Origin: Actinomycetota bacterium
GTDB lineage: Bacteria; Actinomycetota; Thermoleophilia; Gaiellales; Gaiellaceae
Length of the DNA stretch: 9,199 nucleotides
Direction of reading: 5' to 3'
Assembly: GCA_013821525.1 (NCBI GenBank)
Contig: JACDGR010000115.1
Span: forward strand, 1-9,199
Positions within the stretch are counted from its first letter, which is position 1, and every line of letters starts with the position of its first letter. Below the pieces are notes generated by a model. It made no database searches. It worked only from the letters and a program-made list of their open reading frames with translations, and was not told where the DNA came from. The position numbers and the translations under genes were made by a program. Shown piece by piece: positions 1 to 6,729 of this stretch.

Positions 1-590
1 CGCGAGTAGCCACAACGCCGGATCGAAGCCGCGCGAACGGAGGTAGAACTCGCGGAAATCCGCCGGTGAGACCGGGTGCCAGAACGGATCCTCGCCGAAC
101 GCCTCGTTCAGCGACGTGCGAAGCGTCTCCTCGTCAGCCGATGCATACGCCCGCACTGACATACCTACCGGGAGCGGAGGCTCCGCCGGTCGCTCGGACA
201 GGTCGATCTCCATCGTGTACGACGAACGCCACAGCGGTACCCGCGCCCCAGCAAGAGCGCAGCCGGGTCGGCTCCCGCCGGCAGGAAGACGCGGACACGG
301 GGGATCGCTGCTTCGCGAGCGTGGGACTCCGCCCAGTCGAGAAACGTCTCCCAGCGCCCCGGCGCCGCGACATCGACGGCGACGTCATCGACCATCGGCC
401 AGATGTCGCCGTAACCGACGATCCGCCCATCCTCCTCGAGCACCCGCAACCAGCCGGGCTGCAACTCGGTGTTGCGTGTCCAGGACCTGATCTCCTCGGC
501 ATCGATCGGCCGTTCGTCACCGAAGGCGGTCTGGAACAGACCCGCGACCACCTCGGCGTCCTCAGGGCGCAGCTCGCGCAGCTCGCTCAG
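1..590 (-). pseudogene. Second tandem-GNAT N-acetyltransferase, frameshifted and cut by the left window edge
   Basis: This is a paralogue of the neighbouring upstream GNAT gene. Frame A runs from a CTG at 590-588 to a TAG at 167-165 (141 codons) and reads as an N-terminal GNAT domain up to about residue 118 (LLLGRGY). After that it turns into Arg/Ser-rich nonsense. Frame B, open from about 240 to position 1, continues the homology: SYTMEIDLSE, then LNEAFGEDPFWHP and FDPALWLLA. These match MRIELQSEP, FEEAFAEHWQHDP and FSPELWAVV in the paralogue. One missing base near 237 (for example a C in the TACC run) would restore one frame. The N-terminal domain lacks a clear Q/R-x-x-G-x-G/A acetyl-CoA loop. 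The start CTG overlaps the preceding TGA (CTGA), and AGAAGG lies 7 bases upstream. It is either a true frameshift or an assembly error. The substrate is unknown. Confidence 0.75.
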
Positions 591-1483
591 GGGAGCACCT
601 TCTCGAAGATGACGGCACCCCAGTGCACGTGCATCCCGACTCGCTCGTACAGCCGCTGCGCGCCCGTGTCGCTCTGCGCGTCGACGCCGAGCCCGACCGT
701 GCGCTTGCCGAGCTGCCAGAACGAGCCGAACGCGTCGTGTAGCAACGCCTCGCCGAGCCCGCGCCGCCGCCACTCGCGCCGGGTGAAGAGTCGAGCGACC
801 CAGGCCGCCCCCATCCGCTCCGGCAAGCAGATCGTGCCGGCGACGATCTCGTCGCCCGCACGCACGACCGCCCAGAGCTCGGGCGAGAAGTCGTCGCGCT
901 CCAAGTTGTCGCGGCGCCACTTCTCGAACGGCTCGGGATCGTGCTGCCAATGCTCGGCGAACGCTTCCTCGAATGCGGCGTGGTACGCCTCTGCGTCAGC
1001 AAGGTCGAACCGCGACAGCGTCACGCCGCCTGGCCACGACAGCGCGGGCGGCTCGCTCTGCAACTCGATGCGCATCTGCCAGAACCGCCGGAGCTCGGTG
1101 TACCCCTGCAGGCGCAGCAATTCGTGCGCGCGCGTGTCAAGCACGAGTGCGGCATTCTGAACGCGGGAAACCCCGCGGGCCGCAAGCCGTTGCTCGAGCT
1201 CGCTGACGAGGAACGCACCGACCCCTCGGCCGAAATGCTCCGGATGCACGTACCCGTCCGACCCGCCGTGCTGCGGGTTGACTTCGATCGTCCCGTAGCC
1301 GACGACACCGTCGCTGTCCTCGACGACGAACCTGTCCGCAGGCTCGATCTGCCGCCACTCATCCTCCAGGTCGGCGAGCGTGTAGTCGGTCGCACCGAGC
1401 AGCGCGACGTCGAGGGCGCAGACGAGTGCGACAACGGTCGCAGCGTCGGCCTCCGCCGCGGGCCTAAGCAGGTACGAGCTCAT
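587..1483 (-). CDS. Tandem-domain GNAT family N-acetyltransferase
   Basis: This 298-residue protein carries two GNAT folds, like mycothiol synthase (MshD)-type and related tandem acetyltransferases. These enzymes move an acetyl group from acetyl-CoA to an amine. Domain 1 is about residues 4-140, with an acetyl-CoA loop in HFGRGVGAFLV (83-93). Domain 2 is about 152-298, with the loop RRRGLGEALL (239-248) followed by the usual C-terminal LYERVGM (278-284). The ATG at 1483 is well supported by GGAGG at 1494-1490 with a 6-base spacer, inside the end of the HAD gene, which it overlaps by 20 bases. Its stop overlaps the CTG start of the downstream paralogue. The substrate cannot be read from the sequence; MshD itself is possible but not supported by any mycothiol gene nearby. 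Confidence 0.9.
   Translation of the reverse strand: MSSYLLRPAAEADAATVVALVCALDVALLGATDYTLADLEDEWRQIEPADRFVVEDSDGVVGYGTIEVNPQHGGSDGYVHPEHFGRGVGAFLVSELEQRLAARGVSRVQNAALVLDTRAHELLRLQGYTELRRFWQMRIELQSEPPALSWPGGVTLSRFDLADAEAYHAAFEEAFAEHWQHDPEPFEKWRRDNLERDDFSPELWAVVRAGDEIVAGTICLPERMGAAWVARLFTRREWRRRGLGEALLHDAFGSFWQLGKRTVGLGVDAQSDTGAQRLYERVGMHVHWGAVIFEKVLP
598..603 (-). promoter_or_regulatory. Ribosome binding site supporting a CTG start
   Basis: AGAAGG on the minus strand ends 7 bases before the CTG at 590-588. I see no ATG, GTG or TTG in this frame close upstream of the first beta strand (SELRELRPEDAEVV). The nearest internal GTG would remove that strand. The spacing equals that of the AGGAG of fabD and the GGAG of fabH in this window. 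Confidence 0.45.
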
Positions 1484-2105
1484 CGAGAACCTCCGGCAGT
1501 GTCCTCAGGTCGGAGAGCTCGCGCGTCGGCACGTTGGCCGAGGTCTCCCCGAGCCGGTTGATCCAGACCGAGCGCAATCCCAGCTCGTTCGCCGGAGCGA
1601 TGTCGTGGAACGAGGATGCAGCCACGTGCACATGTCCCTCTCGCGGCGCGTGCGTGCGCGCGAAGAACTCGTCCCAGTGCTTGTGCGCCGGCTTGTACGA
1701 CCCGATCTCCTGCGCGACGACGACCTCGTTGAAGGTGATGCCGAGCTGGACCTGCGAGGCGGCGATGTAGTCGTCGTCGGTGTTGGAGAGCACGGCGAGC
1801 TTCCACCCGCGCGCCCGCGCCTCGGCTAGCGCGTCGTGTGCTTCCGGAAACGCCGTCCACGCGGGCAACGACTCGGCGAGTGAATGCACGTCCCGCACCG
1901 GCGCGCCAAGGCGACGCATGCACTCGGTCAGCACCTCGCGATAGCTCAGAGAGCCATCGCGCTGAATCTCTCGTTCGACGCTGTGGTACTGCGCCAACCG
2001 CTCTGTGACCGCCGCGGCGCCGAAGACACGCGCGAGCTCGCGGCTCACACCACCCTCCCAGTCGATCAACGTCCCGTAGCAGTCGAACGTCGCCCAGCGC
2101 TCCAC
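1464..2105 (-). CDS. HAD-superfamily hydrolase resembling type II haloacid dehalogenases
   Basis: This 213-residue protein is about the size of L-2-haloacid dehalogenases. HAD motif I is FDCYGTLID (7-15), with D8 as the expected nucleophile; motif II is LSNT (106-109); motif III is SYKP (136-139, K138); motif IV is ASSFHDIAPA (163-172, D168). The Y after the nucleophile (DxYGT) and WINR (181-184) are typical of the haloacid dehalogenase branch. In true dehalogenases motif IV reads SSNxWD. Here the residues aligned with the first Ser and the Asn are Ala and Ser, and Trp is His, so dehalogenation is doubtful and a phosphatase or other hydrolase is possible. Start is GTG at 2105, nine bases after the preceding stop, with no convincing ribosome binding site. 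It overlaps the GNAT gene by 20 bases. Confidence 0.88.
   Translation of the reverse strand: MERWATFDCYGTLIDWEGGVSRELARVFGAAAVTERLAQYHSVEREIQRDGSLSYREVLTECMRRLGAPVRDVHSLAESLPAWTAFPEAHDALAEARARGWKLAVLSNTDDDYIAASQVQLGITFNEVVVAQEIGSYKPAHKHWDEFFARTHAPREGHVHVAASSFHDIAPANELGLRSVWINRLGETSANVPTRELSDLRTLPEVLDELVPA
1490..1494 (-). promoter_or_regulatory. Strong Shine-Dalgarno site of the GNAT gene
   Basis: GGAGG on the minus strand, 6 bases before the ATG at 1483-1481. It lies inside the last codons of the HAD hydrolase gene and fixes the GNAT start despite the 20-base overlap. Confidence 0.75.
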
Positions 2106-2114
2106 GCGCGGAGC

Positions 2115-2759
2115 TTACGCCGCGCGTGCTTCAGGCGGGCGGTAGGCCAGGATCTCCCAGCCGTGTTCGTCGAGCCACGCCTTCGACTCGCGGTATCCCG
2201 GCCGGCGCCGCGCGACTAGCGCCCAGAACTCCGCGCCGTGGTTCAACTCGACGAGATGGCAGATCTCGTGGACGACGACGTAGTCGAGGACGTCGTGCGG
2301 TGCGAGCACGAGCCGCCAGTTGAAGCTGAGCGTTCCCTTGCTCGAGCACGAGCCCCAGCGGCTGCGCTGATCCCGCATCGTCAGGCGCGTGTACGTGACC
2401 CCGAGCGCCACGGCTTCGGACTGGGCGAGCAGACCGATTCGCGCGTGCGCCTCGCGTCTGCCCTGTGCCTCGGTCAACGTCAGGCGATCGAGTCCGAGCC
2501 GCGACGACGCCGACTTGGCTAGCTGTCGTGCGAGCCACTCGCGGTTCGTCGTGATCGCGTGCTCGATGTCGGCTTCCGACGCGCGAGGCCGTACCACCAG
2601 CTCGGGTGGGAACCCATAACGCACCACCATGCGGTGCCCGCGTACGCGCGTCGAGCGTCGTATGTGCAGCTCGACAAGGGTGCCGTCAACCTCGACAAGG
2701 CGCATCGGTGCACGGAGGGCGTCGTCCCGGACGACAACGTTTGTGACACGACGCCCCAT
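2115..2759 (-). CDS. YgjP-type zinc metallopeptidase (M48-like, DUF45 family)
   Basis: This is a 214-residue predicted cytosolic metal-dependent hydrolase. The zinc site is HEICH (164-168) with a third ligand likely in ELNH (H174). The family signature SRWGSCSSKGTLSFNWRLVLAP (133-154) precedes it, and HGAEFWALV (174-182) follows. The N-terminal part (about 28-80) is the usual beta-rich segment ending in REWLARQLAK. There is no signal peptide or membrane segment. The start is uncertain. ATG at 2759 is preferred. A CTG overlapping the fabF stop would add 19 charged, non-family residues. ATG at 2705 would lose only 18 residues that precede the conserved part. The gene sits 53 bases after fabF on the same strand with no visible terminator between, so co-transcription is plausible, but a functional link to lipid synthesis is not evident. 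Confidence 0.88.
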   Translation of the reverse strand: MGRRVTNVVVRDDALRAPMRLVEVDGTLVELHIRRSTRVRGHRMVVRYGFPPELVVRPRASEADIEHAITTNREWLARQLAKSASSRLGLDRLTLTEAQGRREAHARIGLLAQSEAVALGVTYTRLTMRDQRSRWGSCSSKGTLSFNWRLVLAPHDVLDYVVVHEICHLVELNHGAEFWALVARRRPGYRESKAWLDEHGWEILAYRPPEARAA

Positions 2760-2812
2760 GAGGCGTGCGATTCGCCCCCGAGCGTCCCGCTCCTTGTCTC
2801 CGCCGCTGCCGG

Positions 2813-4072
2813 TCAGTTCGCGGTTTCGGCGAAACGTCGCACGACGATCGACGCGTTGTGCCCTCCGAACCCGAAGGAGTTCGAGACTGCGACGTCGAGA
2901 TCGGGCAGGCTGCGCGCGACGTTCGGGACGTAGTCGAGATCGCACGCAGGGTCGGCGTTCTCGTAGTTGATCGTCGGCGGTGCGGTGCGATCCTCGATCG
3001 CCTTGACAGTGAAGACGGCTTCGACGGCACCCGCAGCGCCGAAGCAGTGACCCGTCGCGCCCTTCGTCGACGATACCGCGAGCTTCGTCCGCGCATGCTC
3101 TTCGCCGAATGCAAGCTTGATCACGCGCGTCTCCGCAGAGTCGCCGAGCGGCGTAGAGGTTGCGTGTGCATTCACGTAACCGACCTCGGTTGGCTCGACG
3201 CCCGCATCTTGCAACGCCATCTTCATCGCGCGGGCGGGATTCTCGCCCGTCGGATCGGGCTCGGTCATGTGCGATGCGTCCGAGGAGATCCCGTAGCCGA
3301 CGAGCTCCGCGTAGATGCGCGCACCACGCGCCTCCGCATGACCGAGCTCTTCGAGCACGAGGACTGCGGCCGCCTCTCCCATCACGAGGCCATCACGTCC
3401 GTTGTCGAAGGGCCGTGAGGCGCGCTGCGGGTCCTCGTTGCGCCGCGAGAGCGCGCGCATCGCGTCGAAGCCGGCGATTCCCACCTGCGTGATCGGCGCC
3501 TCGGTCCCACCGGCGAACATCACGTCGGCGCGACCCAGACGAATCTCATCCATTGCGTCGCCGATCGCCATGTTCGACGCCGCGCACGCGGTGCACTCGC
3601 TCATCAGCGGCCCCTTGGTGCCTAGCTCGATCGAGACCCAGCCCGCGCCCATGTTCGGGATGATCGACGGGATCGAGAACGGGCTGACGCGGTCCGGGCC
3701 TTTCGTGAGGAGTACGTGGTAACAGTCCTGGTAGCTCTGGAGGCCGCCGATCCCGGTGGCGATCGAGGCGCCGAAGCGATCTGGCGCCTCGGCAACGTTG
3801 ACCCCCGAGTCGGCCTCTGCCTGACGCGCCGCGGCAAGGATCATCTGGGCGAAGCGATCCATCCGCCTCGACGCCTTGCGGTCGACCCAAGCGGTCGGGT
3901 CGAAGTCCTTCAGCTCGCAGGCGAAGTGCACGTTGTAGTCTGCGTGATCGAACGCGGTGATCTCGGCTGCGCCGGACTCGCCCGCGACGAGTCGCGACCA
4001 GGAGGTCGGGACGTCGTTCCCGAGCGGGCTGACCATCCCCAGCCCCGTAATCACAACACGCCTGTGCCCCAC
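2813..4072 (-). CDS. fabF: Beta-ketoacyl-[acyl-carrier-protein] synthase II
   Basis: FabF condenses acyl-ACP with malonyl-ACP in fatty-acid elongation. At 419 residues it is the normal length for the family (about 410-420). The thiolase-fold active site is complete: C163 in ECTACAAS, H303 in NAHATSTPLGD, K337 in SSTKGATGH and H342 in the same motif. The glycine-rich C-terminal SNSFGFGGHNAS (397-408) is also present. The nucleophile loop reads TACAASNMAIG rather than the TACTSG form of E. coli, which is common variation. Start is GTG at 4072, whose G is the last base of the fabG stop TAG (one-base overlap), so it is translationally coupled to fabG. In most actinobacteria acpP lies beside fabF; here it does not. 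Confidence 0.96.
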   Translation of the reverse strand: MGHRRVVITGLGMVSPLGNDVPTSWSRLVAGESGAAEITAFDHADYNVHFACELKDFDPTAWVDRKASRRMDRFAQMILAAARQAEADSGVNVAEAPDRFGASIATGIGGLQSYQDCYHVLLTKGPDRVSPFSIPSIIPNMGAGWVSIELGTKGPLMSECTACAASNMAIGDAMDEIRLGRADVMFAGGTEAPITQVGIAGFDAMRALSRRNEDPQRASRPFDNGRDGLVMGEAAAVLVLEELGHAEARGARIYAELVGYGISSDASHMTEPDPTGENPARAMKMALQDAGVEPTEVGYVNAHATSTPLGDSAETRVIKLAFGEEHARTKLAVSSTKGATGHCFGAAGAVEAVFTVKAIEDRTAPPTINYENADPACDLDYVPNVARSLPDLDVAVSNSFGFGGHNASIVVRRFAETAN

Positions 4073-4815
4073 TACATCCCCAGTCCGCCGTCGACGAGCA
4101 GCACTTCACCGGTGATGAAGGCCGCGGCGTCGGAAGCGAGGAAGCGTACAGCGCCCGCGATCTCGTGCGGGTCGGCGACGCGGCCGAGTGGCGTCGCCTG
4201 GATCATCGCCGCCGTCGCCGCCTCGGGCAGCACGTCGGTGAGCTGCGTCTTCACGTAGCCGGGAGCGACGACGTTCGCCCGGATGTTGCGCGAGCCGAGC
4301 TCCCGGGCGAGCGACTTCGTGAAGCCGATCATCCCGGCCTTCGACGCGGCGTAGTTCGTCTGACCCCAGTTTCCGTGCACGCCGACGACGGAGCTGATGT
4401 TGACGATCGAGCCCGCGCGCTTCTTCATCATCGGCCGGGTGACCGCACGGCAGGTGTAGAAGACGGAGCTGAGGTTGGTCTCGATCACGGCCCGCCAGTC
4501 GTCGTCGGACATGCGCGCGAGCAGGCCGTCGCGCGTCAGACCGGCGTTGTTGACGAGCACGTCGACGTCGCCTGCTTCGTCGACGAGGCGCTTCGCCTCC
4601 TCGGGCGAGGAGACATCCGCCTGGACGGCGGCGCCGCCGATCTCGGCGGCGAGCTGCTCGGCCTCATCACGGCCCGAGCGATAGCCCACGACGACGTGCG
4701 CGCCGGCCCGTGCGAGCTCCTGCGCGATCGCACGCCCGATGCCCTTGGATGCGCCCGTGACGAGGGCGCGCTTACCGTCGAGTGAGGCGAAGGCCGCCTC
4801 GCTGGGGCTAACCAA
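4072..4815 (-). CDS. fabG: 3-oxoacyl-[acyl-carrier-protein] reductase
   Basis: FabG is the NADPH-dependent short-chain dehydrogenase that reduces 3-oxoacyl-ACP. At 247 residues it is typical in length. The Rossmann motif is TGASKGIG (20-27), NNAG is at 89-92, and the catalytic set is N114, S142, Y155 and K159 (NYAASKAG). The C-terminal LLVDGGLGM is characteristic of FabG. The start is a TTG at 4815-4813, overlapping the end of fabD by 8 bases. It is the only usable start before the conserved GKRALVTG and is preceded by GAGGTGA at 4831-4825 with a 9-base spacer. Its position between fabD and fabF supports FabG over the many other members of this dehydrogenase family. Confidence 0.95.
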   Translation of the reverse strand: MVSPSEAAFASLDGKRALVTGASKGIGRAIAQELARAGAHVVVGYRSGRDEAEQLAAEIGGAAVQADVSSPEEAKRLVDEAGDVDVLVNNAGLTRDGLLARMSDDDWRAVIETNLSSVFYTCRAVTRPMMKKRAGSIVNISSVVGVHGNWGQTNYAASKAGMIGFTKSLARELGSRNIRANVVAPGYVKTQLTDVLPEAATAAMIQATPLGRVADPHEIAGAVRFLASDAAAFITGEVLLVDGGLGM

Positions 4816-5728
4816 GTGCTTCCGTCACCTCGTCGAGCGATTTCAGGTCGTTGACGGAAAACGTCCGGACGCTGCGGTCGATCCTCTTCAGTAAACCGCC
4901 GAGCACGTTGCCGGGCCCGACCTCCACGAACGTCGTCACTCCGTGGTTGATCAGCTCGCGCGCGGACTGCGTGAACCTGACCGGCGCGGTCAGCTGCTCG
5001 ATCAGCACCTCGCGATAGCCGAGCGCATCCTCGATCTTCGCCGTCACGGTGGACATGAACGCGGCGGTTCCTTCGACGAGATGGACACGATCGATCGCCG
5101 GCCGCAGAACCTCACCCGCACGCGCGACGAGGGGCGAGTGGAACGCACCGGAGACGCGCAGCCTGATCGCGCGGCGCGCGCCTTCGCGTTCTGCCTCGCT
5201 GCACGCCTCGTCGACCGAGGGCGTCTCGCCCGAGATGACGACCTGGCCCGGACAGTTGTAATTCGCGGGCCACACGTTGGTGATCTTGCGGCAGAGCGCC
5301 TCGACAGCCTCGTCCGCGAGACCGAGAATGGCCGCCATCGATCCCGGATGCTCCCGCGCGATCGCTGCCATGGCGAGACCGCGTTCGCGCACGAGGCCGA
5401 TCGCGTCGGGTGCCGTCATCGACTCTGCAGCGCCGAGCGCCGCGAACTCGCCGACCGAGTGGCCGACGACGAAGTCGGGGGTGATTCCGCGCGTGCGCAG
5501 CGCTGCGTTCAACGCGAGCGACGTCGCGACCAACGCGGGCTGCTGCACCTCGGTGTCGACGAGCGCCTCGACCGGTCCGGTGAAGCAGAGCTCCTTCAGG
5601 TCGAGGCCTGCGGCGATGGAGCCCTCGTCGTAGACGGCCATCGCCTCCGGCACGGCCGCTGCGACGTCCGCTCCCATGCCGGCCGCGAACGAGCCCTGGC
5701 CGGGGAACATGAAAGCGATCTTCGTCAT
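4808..5728 (-). CDS. fabD: Malonyl-CoA:acyl-carrier-protein transacylase
   Basis: FabD moves the malonyl group from CoA to ACP and so supplies the extender unit for FabH and FabF. At 306 residues it is normal in length. It shows the N-terminal FPGQGSFAAGMG (8-19, Q11), the nucleophile elbow GHSVGEFAAL (89-98, S91), the carboxylate-binding Arg in VRERG (113-117) and the catalytic His in GAFHSPL (194-200, H197). EVGPGNVL (269-276) closes the domain. Start is ATG at 5728, overlapping the fabH stop as ATGA, with AGGAG at 5740-5736 and a 7-base spacer. The open frame continues upstream of this ATG, but that part is only the shadow of fabH. Confidence 0.96.
   Translation of the reverse strand: MTKIAFMFPGQGSFAAGMGADVAAAVPEAMAVYDEGSIAAGLDLKELCFTGPVEALVDTEVQQPALVATSLALNAALRTRGITPDFVVGHSVGEFAALGAAESMTAPDAIGLVRERGLAMAAIAREHPGSMAAILGLADEAVEALCRKITNVWPANYNCPGQVVISGETPSVDEACSEAEREGARRAIRLRVSGAFHSPLVARAGEVLRPAIDRVHLVEGTAAFMSTVTAKIEDALGYREVLIEQLTAPVRFTQSARELINHGVTTFVEVGPGNVLGGLLKRIDRSVRTFSVNDLKSLDEVTEALG
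4825..4831 (-). promoter_or_regulatory. Ribosome binding site deciding the TTG start of fabG
   Basis: GAGGTGA on the minus strand closely matches the Shine-Dalgarno consensus. It lies 9 bases upstream of TTG (4815-4813), inside the fabD coding end. It makes the TTG start credible although no ATG or GTG is available. Confidence 0.6.
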
Positions 5729-6729
5729 ACCAGCGCTCCTGTCGTGTCGTGTGTCCATCTGATCAACGCGGAGCCCCAGGTGAGGCCCGCGCCCATGCCT
5801 GTCAACAGCACCAGCTTGCCCGGTTCCAGCCGATGATCGTCTGCCGCATCGGCGAGCGCCAGCGGAATCGACCCAGACGAGGTGTTTCCGTACTTCTCGA
5901 CGTTCACGACGGTCTTGGCGCGCGACACACCGAGCCGCTTCACAGCATGGTCGATGATGCGCACGTTCGCCTGATGGGGAACGTAGACGTCGATGTCGTC
6001 GATCTCGAGGTCGCACTCCCCCAGGATCGCCTCTGCTGAGCTGACCATCACGCGGGTGGCGAACTTGAAGACCTCACGGCCGTTCATCTTCACGACCTTG
6101 TCGGGATCCTCGAACTTCCGCGAGCCGCTGCCGGGAAGCCAGAGGTTGGCGCCACCGCCGCCGTCGGCACCGAGCTCGAACGCCAGGAATCCGCCCTCCT
6201 CCACGACCTCCATCACGACCGCGCCGGCCCCGTCGCCGAACAGCACGAGCGTCGAGCGGTCCTCCCAGTCGAGGATCTTCGAGAGGACGTCACCTCCCAC
6301 CACGAGGGCGCGCTTCGCGAGACCGGAGGCCAGCATGCTGTGCGCCTGCGCGATCGCGTAGACGAAACCTGTGCAGCCGGCCGAGAGGTCGTACGCAGCC
6401 GCATCGGGCATCCCGAGCTCGTCTGCCAGCAGGGCCGCTGCCGACGGAAAGGCCATGTCGGGGGTAACGGTCGCGACGATCAGCAGGTCGACCGAGGCTG
6501 CGTCGACCCTCGCCATCTCGAGCGCCCTGACGCAGGCCGGCCGCGCGATGTCGGTGAGCGCCTCGTCCTCCGCCGCGATGCGCCGCTCGCGGATGCCGGT
6601 CCGCTCGATGATCCATTCGTCGTCCGTGTCGACGAGCGTGGAGAGCTCTGCGTTCGTGAGCACGCGCTCCGGGACGTGGCAGCCGAGCCCGGTGATCGAC
6701 ACCGGTGTGCCGTTCGTCCGGCCGATCAC
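5725..6729 (-). CDS. fabH: Beta-ketoacyl-[acyl-carrier-protein] synthase III
   Basis: FabH starts fatty-acid synthesis by condensing an acyl-CoA primer with malonyl-ACP. At 334 residues it is normal in length. The catalytic triad is visible: C119 in LSAGCTGF, H252 in VPHQANVRI and N282 in YGNTSSGS. GDGAGA (165-170) and the C-terminal GMGAGLTWGS (311-320) are also family signatures. Start is GTG at 6729, overlapping the fabZ stop as GTGA, with GGAG at 6740-6737 and a 7-base spacer. That ribosome binding site lies one base downstream of a perfect 8-bp hairpin (6742-6760), so initiation may depend on ribosomes arriving from fabZ. Whether the primer is acetyl-CoA or a branched acyl-CoA cannot be told from these motifs. 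Confidence 0.96.
   Translation of the reverse strand: MIGRTNGTPVSITGLGCHVPERVLTNAELSTLVDTDDEWIIERTGIRERRIAAEDEALTDIARPACVRALEMARVDAASVDLLIVATVTPDMAFPSAAALLADELGMPDAAAYDLSAGCTGFVYAIAQAHSMLASGLAKRALVVGGDVLSKILDWEDRSTLVLFGDGAGAVVMEVVEEGGFLAFELGADGGGGANLWLPGSGSRKFEDPDKVVKMNGREVFKFATRVMVSSAEAILGECDLEIDDIDVYVPHQANVRIIDHAVKRLGVSRAKTVVNVEKYGNTSSGSIPLALADAADDHRLEPGKLVLLTGMGAGLTWGSALIRWTHDTTGALV

Noticed and set aside
66..1160. Long plus-strand open frame of 364 codons opposite the two GNAT genes
   Set aside because: The translation is Arg/Ser/Pro-rich with no recognisable motif, and the minus strand carries clear GNAT homology over the same bases. It is a GC-driven shadow.
2760..2816. CTG start for the YgjP-like gene overlapping the fabF stop (CTGA)
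   Set aside because: Unlike the second GNAT gene, there is no ribosome binding site before it and the 19 added residues do not resemble the family. ATG at 2759 is simpler.
3716..5836. Several plus-strand open frames of 180-297 codons opposite fabF, fabG and fabD
   Set aside because: Their products are rich in Arg, Asp and Gly with no family motifs and lie exactly antisense to genes with complete catalytic residues.
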